Positions 57,188 to 64,000 of a stretch of 64,000 nucleotides of DNA are shown piece after piece. Location of the stretch: the NCBI RefSeq assembly GCF_040712315.1, contig NC_134013.1, positions 80,730,001-80,794,000 on the forward strand, read 5' to 3'. Source of the stretch: Castanea sativa. Lineage: Eukaryota > Streptophyta > Magnoliopsida > Fagales > Fagaceae. Positions within the stretch are counted from its first letter, which is position 1; every line of letters starts with the position of its first letter. The position numbers and the translations under genes are program-made. The notes below the pieces were generated by a model. It was not told the DNA's origin. It made no database searches and worked only from the letters and a program-made list of their open reading frames with translations.

Positions 57188-59478
57188 TGGGTAATTACAC
57201 TAAACCCACCTGTGGTTTGGCCTAAATTCACATTGTCTACCCATGATTTGAAAAGTGTCACTTTGTTAACTTGTGGTTTGCACCGTTAGCCTTCCGTAAC
57301 TCACCTCCCAATTTGCCATTTAAAAAACACATTTGTAGACAAAAATAAACATAACTTTGAATCAAAATGATATGGTTTGATAATTTTTCAAAAATGGATG
57401 AACATTGAAAATGAAATTTCAAACCATTACAAATAAGCACTTCGCTTTCTTCTTGTAAAACAAAATTATACATAAGCAGAAAAGTTTCAACTTTCAATCA
57501 TCAATCCCTTATCCCTTGCATCCAAGCATTCAAGAATTTATTTTCGAGGGAAATGCTCTCTAGTCATCATCAATCTGGTGCAAGGGGAGGATTTTTGCAC
57601 TTCTCACTTCGGTAATACCATTAAATTAATATTGCAAAGCATTAGCCATTTTTGTTTCAACCATACTCAAAGGAATTGAAACTATGTTGCTCATGACTAA
57701 GAAAGCCAAGAATGTTGACATCTGGTTTGGCTAGATGATATCCTAGCTGAAATGGAATCTGATGTAACTGGTGGTATTTCATTGTAATTCTAATGAAACA
57801 CAATACCCAACAATAAAAAATAAATAAATAAAAAGGGAGGGGGGGGGGGGTTAGAACTACCAATTTGAGCTAAAAATTTCCACTGGAGGTTACCAATTTC
57901 ATTAGAATACAAACTAATCTCAACCACAGCTGCAACTCTACTGGATTCTTCAAAGCGGCAGAGAGGTCGTGTCTTTTCCCGAGACTCAGCGGCACCAAAT
58001 CCGACACCACTCCTCCCACAACACCCTCAAGCCAACAAACCAAACCCCCACGCATGCGTTCAACCGGACACAAACAAACATTTTTCTAAAAAAAGAAAAG
58101 AAAAAAAGACACAAACAAGCACTGCCATGCCATCACTATCAGCTTGTCACCATTCACTCCAAATGATAAATAAAAAAAAAAGGAAGAAGAATTAAGGAAT
58201 CGCTTTTACGAACAAACTCCCAGATCATGAGCGGTTGGTCAAGTACAGGCTCCAATAATAACCAGTAGCATAACACAAAGTATAAAAGTTTTTATATATT
58301 AAATTATTTGTTGGTTTGGTTATTCTGTTTTTGCTTTTGTTCTTCGTTTAATTGCATTACTTTTAATTAATTTTCCTCTTTTAAAATGGAGTTAACGGTG
58401 GTGGGTGAGTAGTGTTACATTCAAATTTTACAAAACCCTCACTTTTGATCTTAGGCTGCGTTTGTTTCGACGGTAAACGGTTTCAGGAAATGATTTTACG
58501 CGTTTTCGGATGTTTGGCAGGGGCTGAAAATTTGGTCAAATGGAAAATAGCAATCAGTTGACCGTAAAAAACAGCGTCTGACCCGGAAATCCTTTTCCAC
58601 TTTTATTTTACCTTCAATTGAATTCAGCCCTCATTTTCCCCTCGCGTTCTCGCTGCCTCAAGTCAAGCTCCAGAAACACAGCTCCAGTCAAGCAACAAAC
58701 GCAGCCTCAAGCCGGTCCGATCTTCACCCCCGTCCGACGAGCACCGCCACACCCACCGCGAGATCGCGCCGTTGCACCCTGGCACTGCGATCTTGCGCAG
58801 TCGCACCCCAGCACCGATCGCGATAGCGCACCCCAGCATCGCGATCGCGCCGACGCACCCAGCCCTCGCGATCGCGCCGACGCACCCCAGCCTTCGCGAT
58901 TGCGCCGTCGCACCCCAGGATCCTTGATCGCGCTGCCTTCGCGATCCTTGATCGCGCCTCCTCCTTCGCGATCGCGCCGCTTCTCTCTCGGATTTTAGGA
59001 TTTTTTTTTTTTGGGTTTTGTTTCTTTTGTGATTTTACTGAGAAATGATGATAAATATTTGATTGGAAGTTGAGAAAATGTGAGCATCAAGTAAAAAATG
59101 TATTTTCTATAATATTTTCAAGATCACAACCAAACACCTGAAAATATTTTCCAAAGTATTTTTTAAAATGCCACCAAACACCTAAAAATATTTTCCTTTC
59201 CGGAAAATATTTTCTTTTCTTGAAAACATTTTTCGGAATTGCTTTACTGTCGAAACAAACGCACCCTTAGTTTCTCTTGTTTTTTTAGGTTTTTTTGTTT
59301 GGGGTAGAGAGAGACACAAAAAGTGAGCAAAAATACATTTTTGCCCTCATTTGTAATAGAGGTGGGTTACAGGAACCTAATGGTGCAAACCTCAGGTACG
59401 CAAAGTGACACTTTTCAAATCACGGGTAAGCAATGTGAATTTGGGCCAAACCACATGTGAGTTTAGTGTAATTACCCC
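57188..59478. mobile_element. Mutator-like element inside the hAT
   Basis: 2291 bp flanked by a perfect 9-bp TSD taaaaagaa (57179-57187 and 59479-59487). Terminal inverted repeats of more than 100 bp start (t/g)gggtaattacactaaac and include tgatttgaaaagtgtcactt on both sides. No MULE transposase is seen; the open frame at 57258-57497 lies mostly in the left inverted repeat and shows no domain. It contains the Harbinger-like element at 58454. Confidence 0.85.
58454..59266. mobile_element. Harbinger-like TIR element with a GC-rich minisatellite
   Basis: 813 bp flanked by tta (58451-58453 and 59267-59269). Terminal inverted repeats: gcgtttgtttcgacggtaaa on the left and the complement of gcgtttgtttcgacagtaaa on the right. 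The middle (about 58620-58985) is strikingly GC-rich, with imperfect units of about 25-30 bp around gcgatcgcgccgacgcaccc. Read on the plus strand these give Arg-Asp-Arg-Ala-Asp-Ala-Pro-type repeats (58618-58998). Whether this is a captured host segment or an expanded repeat is not clear. Confidence 0.75.
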
Positions 59479-59744
59479 TAAAAAGAAAAAAGTCCAAAAA
59501 AAATTTTATTTAACTAAATTTTTGAAGAGATGTAGCTTGCAACATTGATAATGAAATTATTATATAACAATTAAAAAATAAAAATTTTTGTAGAAAAAAA
59601 TTGTAAAATTTTATGTATTTGTGTGTGTGTGTGTGTTTTTTTTTTTGTCAATGTATAAAGTTCTATTTTTATTAGATTATGTATAATTTAAGTTTTTTAA
59701 TAATCACTCTCAAAAAAATTCTTGAAACCGCCATTGCTGATGGG

Positions 59745-61184
59745 TCATGGCCCATGGGGTGGTGGCTTGGTCGTGGTGGCGTGGGTTTTATGGGGTGGGC
59801 GTGGGTTGTGGGATGTGTGGATTTGGAGTGGTTCAGAATTTTGGTTGTGGGTTGGTGTGGTATGGTGGTGGTCTATGTGTGAGTTTTAGCAGTGATGTTG
59901 GTTGTGTGGGTTGGAATGCGATTGTTTGATTTGATGTTGGCTGTGTGGGTTGGAATGTGGCTGTGCGGGTCAGCATGTGGCTGCGTAAGTTTGATTTTTT
60001 TTTTTTTTTTTTCAATTTTTTCTTCGTATCCCAAATTGGGTGCAACAAAATGACTGAATCCTTCTCCTGTCTATTCAGGCTTGGTTACGTGAGTTCAATT
60101 GTATGTTTACCATTCAGCTTAATCCAAATCACAATATCTAATGCTTGAATTGATAGGCTTTCTGTCTTCTTTTGCTTCTTTTGACCCAAAGCACAATACC
60201 ATTCAGCTTGATCCAAAGAAGCTTTATAGCAATAAAAGTTCTCTAATGATCTGTGTATTAATTAATCCTCGAAGTGTGGAACTAGTCCTAACTCTCCTAA
60301 GCAGAGCCATATGCAATGGCAGATTCTCACACCAATAAGAAATCATTGCAACTTTCAATATCACATTTCTGTCAACACCAATCAAGAAGAAACTTTCAAA
60401 ATTGATAAATTTAGCTAGTGCTAGAACACTTGCAGGCAAAATCATTCCTCACAGCGGTTGTGAATCACTTCAAGTTGCCAAATGTAATGAAATCCGGCAC
60501 CCAGTGACCCAAATGAAGTTTAAAACTAGTAAACTAGTCTTAAAGTTCAATATACTTCTTTCAAGACTCATTCTGCACTGAGTTTAAATGTATAACTCAG
60601 TTAAAGAGCACTCATCAAAAATAAATCCCACACATTTTAGTTAATAACAAATAATATTGCTATAGAGGGAATGCACATGCTAAAAGTTTCTCAGGGGAGC
60701 ATCAATTCTCATTCAAAAACTCAGATGCAAGTACTCAAAAGATGTAACAGATCATTGACTAAGAAAAATATTTCGATATGAAAGACAATGTATTAGACGA
60801 TCTAATGCTATTAAGCTTCCAGTAGATGTATTGATTTCAAGTGGTGGTAATTTGAGTATCCAATTTTTAGAAGTCAGCGCATTACGAACTCATTTGTTTA
60901 CTATGGGGAAGAGGTTAAGCCCAGACTCATAAACCTAAGTACTATTGTTTTACTCCCTATAATATTATATTACAGCAGACCTTTCTCAGACTGTCAACAG
61001 AAACTCTAATTGTAAAGAAAATCTATATCATTGTTCCCCTCAGAAGAGAAATTTCTGCGTGGGCCTCCACGACCATTGCCCCCAGTCCTTCTTACCATAC
61101 GTCCATTTACTGGCGAGAGTTGATGCAGATTGACCACCACCAGCCGATCCATTCCTCTTTGCAGACAGACCATCAGCAGCAGAA
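59745..61184. other. Intergenic, G/T-rich then AT-rich
   Basis: 59745-60000 continues the G/T-rich sequence interrupted at 56532. A T run lies at 59996-60012. The minus-strand frame at 60224-60445 has no recognisable domain. Nothing else is supported. Confidence 0.5.
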
Positions 61185-62680
61185 TTAGACTTTCTTTGTG
61201 GACAAATAATCCTGCACTCTTGTGACAAAAACAGTAAAAATAGCAGCTAAAGTTAATGTTTCGAGGATGCATGCACCTCTATCCTTATAAAGGGACTTAA
61301 CACCCTCATTCCTGATAATCTCTGCAAATGCATGCATTGAACTCTGATACTTAACAACTTATCCAGAGGTCATCATCATCCTCCTACTTACAGTGTCCAA
61401 TGGATAAGTTGCCATCTTTTGACAAACTGCAACTCCCACTGCCATTACTGATGAAGCCAAGAAGTCTTCCTGCAAAAACAGCAAGTGTAATTCAACATAA
61501 TTCTGTGTCATGAATGGATTGCTATTTCACACTTATCAGCAATAGCAAAACCTTTTAAAAAAAATCTCTGAATTACATGAAATGAAGATGCTACTTAGAA
61601 AATTAAAATTAAAAATATTGGGAAAGCCAAATGTAACCAAAAGCAAAAGAGAGAGTGATAGGAATGTGACAAGAAACACTTGGAAAAAATAAATCAAGGG
61701 TGACCTTGTTTGTAAAAAAGCAATGCATGCTGAGTATAGGGGTTATGAATGTCATCAAGGAAATAACCCCAATGACACTAAATTCTCATGTTTGCACTGA
61801 CCTGCGAGCGGAACCTGAGTAACATGAGGATGACATGTATGCCAAAGTGGACCCCATTACTTAATAAGTTTTTACAACATGAGATAGCAAATCCACAGTA
61901 CAGTCCAGCAATGCCATCTGCTCTTATAGCTTTTTTGTAGACATCAATCAAACCTTTGAATTGCCTTTCTTCAATCTTATTGCTTGTCTTGATATCATTG
62001 GCTAGGCGAGTCTGGGCATAATCCAGGGGATAAACAACAAAATGAGAAGCTAAATTAGCAAAAATTCCTCCTCCCAAGCCTCCGAGTAACCATTTCCAGT
62101 AGCCATCTTTGTCTTTCTTGAAATTGGTTAAAGTCAGAAAATAGTTGTTAAGGCCAAAGCTTATTACCTGTTGTACATATAAATACTGGATTTAATATAC
62201 AAGATTAAGATGAGACAAAGAAGAAATAAACAACAAAAACATCTACAAATTTCTAATGATCAAAATCAAGTTTAAGAAGCGCAGTTAATGGACAAATAAG
62301 TTATAAAAGAAAAAATTGCTGAAAATTTACTCTAAAGGAAACGTCGCTGATGACACTAGGGATGTAGCCTCTCCAAAGGGATATGAAGCCTTCATTACTG
62401 ATTGTTCTGGCAAAGCGGTTCACAACTCCTTTATAAGGCTTAGGTAGTCTACCTGACTTGATCATCTCATCTTGGCACTGGATCAGGAGTTTCACTCTCC
62501 CAATTGGAGCAGTTAGCACCCCAAAAAGAACACAGAATGATACCAAAAATATACGAGATGGATAAGCAGACTTATCAGTGGAGCTCTTACAAATACTGGT
62601 AGCAGAGGTGAAGCAAGATAGGAGGCAGAGCTAGCATATGCTGGCAGCAAAGTTTTGTGCAATATGTCCACCAGCACTGA
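61185..62680 (-). pseudogene. Mitochondrial ADP/ATP carrier (AAC) pseudogene
   Basis: Three exon-like blocks on the minus strand. 62680-62331: a presequence-like [11 protein letters not shown] in one frame, then [20 protein letters not shown] (AAC: APIERVKLLIQNQDEMIK), [18 protein letters not shown] and ISLWRGY in another. 62167-61800: FKKDKDGYWKWLLGGLGGG, VYPLDYAQTRLANDI, RQFKGLIDVYKKAIRADGIA and GLYCGF. 61473-61185: MATYPLDTVSRRMMMTSG, stop, VVKYQSSMHAFAEIIRNEGV and KSLYKD. The AAC signature RRRMMM reads SRRMMM, a TAA follows it within five codons, and the first block has a frameshift. AAC exchanges ADP and ATP across the inner mitochondrial membrane; this copy should not. Other carrier subfamilies fit less well. 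Confidence 0.75.
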
Positions 62681-63071
62681 GAATGTTTTGATACAATTAT
62701 ACTACTGTCCACTCCAGAGAGCATCAGCTTATGGTGCAATCAGCAATGACATTGCCTATGGTAAGACTAAACAATTGGATTTGCATATGGCCTGATGTGT
62801 ATAGAAATTCTTACGTTCATTTATAATTGGCATAAAATAAAAATCTGTACCCTATTCGAAATCTCTAAACACAAAATTAAGGCCTTTTTTCCCAATTCAA
62901 ATACCATAACCAAAATTATATGCACAGCAACAGTTATACAGTTACAGGTAAACGATCCAATTCCTCATTCCTCAACCAACAACAGAAATTTCAATTACAA
63001 TTACAAATACAAAAATAAAGAGACCGAAATCAAGATCAAAATGTACCGACAGTCAACAATCACCGTCGATC
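62681..63071. other. Spacer between carrier pseudogene and LYR gene
   Basis: No supported ORF. It probably includes the 3' UTR of the LYR gene. The plus-strand frame 62795-63277 is open by chance and runs antisense into the LYR gene. Confidence 0.5.
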
Positions 63072-63548
63072 TCAACCACCACGACGTTCCTTCTCAATTT
63101 CTTGCCTATGTCTCTCGGCGAGCTTTTCGAGAGCCGATTCAACAGCATCTTGACCACCAAGAAGCAACCGGGTCACGATTTCCGGGTCGGTCTCGAACCG
63201 GGCAGCTTCGAACTCCTTCCGGGCGTTCTCTCTCAGTATGTCTCGCCACAGGAAGCCCCGCGAATCGGTCCACGTGAAGAACCGGGAAGCCCTGAGGATG
63301 TCCCTGTAGAGACTCAGTGCCTCGCGCCGAGTGCTGGTGAGTCGGCGACGATTTAGCAACTCGGCCTCTTCGTCGTCAAGGATAGGTTTTTGTTCCTTCG
63401 CCAAGTGACGGTCCAAGAGCTCTTCAAGGGTGTCAGGTCCGTTATGCAGGAGCCGGCGGATACAAACGACGTCGCAGCGAGCTATGAGGTTTTTCAAAGG
63501 AATCATCGATACGCTTCGCCATTTTTGCAGCTTCGTAATGGCTATCAT
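63072..63548 (-). CDS. LYR-motif (Complex1_LYR family) protein
   Basis: 158 aa from the methionine at 63548 (MIAITKLQKWRSV). The upstream ATG at 63614 is in frame but the codons between are an Arg-Glu repeat encoded by a CT microsatellite (63551-63573), better read as 5' UTR. The LYR tripeptide is in REALSLYRDILRASRFF, followed by GFLWRDILRENARKEFEAAR and FETDPEIVTRLLLGGQDAVE, a typical LYR three-helix domain with the conserved Phe. LYR proteins act in mitochondria as adaptors for Fe-S cluster delivery or complex assembly, usually with acyl carrier protein. It resembles the plant group that includes Arabidopsis EMB1793 (from memory, not searched). It is intact, single-exon in this view, and high in GC compared with its surroundings. 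Confidence 0.85.
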   Translation of the reverse strand: MIAITKLQKWRSVSMIPLKNLIARCDVVCIRRLLHNGPDTLEELLDRHLAKEQKPILDDEEAELLNRRRLTSTRREALSLYRDILRASRFFTWTDSRGFLWRDILRENARKEFEAARFETDPEIVTRLLLGGQDAVESALEKLAERHRQEIEKERRGG

Positions 63549-63614
63549 TCTCACTCTCTCTCTCTCTCTCTCTCTGATTGCGTTTTGAGCGACAGTGTGT
63601 GATTCATGTGGCAT

Positions 63615-64000
63615 TTTTTTTTTTTTTTTTTGGTTGAGAATCCGATTAATGTGGCTTTTGGAGAAATATGTTGGGCTATTAGGCTGGATGGGCTTATATA
63701 TCAGTGTATGTAATGAGTGCTAAACATGTACCAATATATATCTAGCATGAGTGATATGCAAAACATGACAAGTGAATAAGTGTGTGCATCAAGTGTGTAT
63801 ATGTGATGCATAATCAAGGCATGACTAACCACATTTGGATCAAAGTGTGTAAAACAAAAAACCAATGATCAAAACATGATAAACATATACAATCATAGTA
63901 ATCCCCAAAGTTTGGTACTCATCAGAGTCCAAAACAACACCAAAATGTCATTTGGGCATTTTATGAAACACTTGGTATGAATCAACACAAACAACATGTA
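63615..64000. other. Upstream of the LYR gene, no further feature
   Basis: A T run at 63616-63632, then AT-rich sequence with no ORF. The promoter of the LYR gene would lie here; no specific element is recognised. Confidence 0.4.

Larger units (their letters stand above)
56533..59736. mobile_element. hAT element containing a MULE (outer shell of a nest)
   Basis: Flanked by a perfect 8-bp TSD ctgatggg (56525-56532 and 59737-59744). The left end taagggcggctct and the right end gaaaccgccattg are imperfect inverted repeats of the CAGGGGCGGCTC class. The shell sequence is about 0.9 kb; the remainder is the MULE at 57188-59478. A TA plus T run lies at 56747-56812. No transposase. Confidence 0.75.

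Noticed and set aside
60224..60445. Minus-strand open frame of 73 codons
   Set aside because: Leucine-rich but no recognisable domain, no supporting splice or codon evidence, and the neighbouring frames are closed.
61318..61387. Short intron in the carrier copy that would remove the stop codon (gtaagt ... gcag)
   Set aside because: It would be 70 bases, not a multiple of three, and removing it puts the conserved downstream sequence out of frame. The removed part also encodes conserved carrier residues.
62795..63602. Plus-strand open frames over the LYR gene
   Set aside because: They are antisense to a clear LYR-domain gene and have no recognisable domain.

Overview
The window is plant nuclear DNA. 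It is AT-rich and has plant-type introns, long plant LTR retrotransposons, CACTA, hAT, Mutator-like and Harbinger-like transposons, a Helitron, LINEs and SINEs. The host gene families (class V chitinase-like GH18, receptor-like kinase, plant-type ADP/ATP carrier, LYR protein) are those of a eudicot. The repeat families look like those of a woody eudicot, possibly Fagaceae, but that is recognition by eye and is uncertain.

The backbone is a decayed cluster of GH18 (class V chitinase-like) genes. Copy A (10.1-11.2 kb, minus) has an intact GH18 reading frame. Copy B (38.2-43.7 kb, minus) has seven recognisable exons: a secreted GH18 domain, a transmembrane exon and a Ser/Thr kinase. That is the architecture of tobacco CHRK1, a chitinase-related receptor-like kinase. 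Copy B carries nonsense and frameshift lesions. Copy A keeps the same splice donor, and its first intron runs off the left edge, so its kinase half probably lies just outside the window. Three further GH18 fragments lie at 12.8-13.1 kb (+), 46.0-46.4 kb (-) and 53.9-55.6 kb (-). Every copy that still has the active-site segment lacks the catalytic glutamate.

Most of the rest is transposable elements, many with exact target-site duplications (TSDs). 0.35-8.56 kb: a non-autonomous Copia-type element with gag, no pol and a decayed extra ORF; its 3' LTR holds a solo LTR. 8.75-9.98 kb: a hAT-like element. 17.2-18.3 kb: a hAT element. 18.66-25.41 kb: a Gypsy/Tat-like element with gag, a 151-bp tandem array where pol should be, and an antisense ORF region. 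28.0-31.2 kb: a LINE. 33.1-36.4 kb: a Helitron. 37.0-38.2 kb: a CACTA element ending 36 bp from the copy B stop codon. 39.7-41.0 kb: a Pack-MULE inside a copy B intron that carries a dolichyl-diphosphatase-like gene fragment. 49.4-53.3 kb: a decayed Copia pol and gag. 54.2-55.5 kb: a hAT that splits a GH18 pseudogene. 56.5-59.7 kb: a three-level nest of hAT, MULE and Harbinger-like element.

The right end holds a decayed mitochondrial ADP/ATP carrier copy (61.2-62.7 kb, minus) and a short LYR-motif protein gene (63.1-63.5 kb, minus). The LYR gene and the GH18 exon of copy A are the only host reading frames that look intact.
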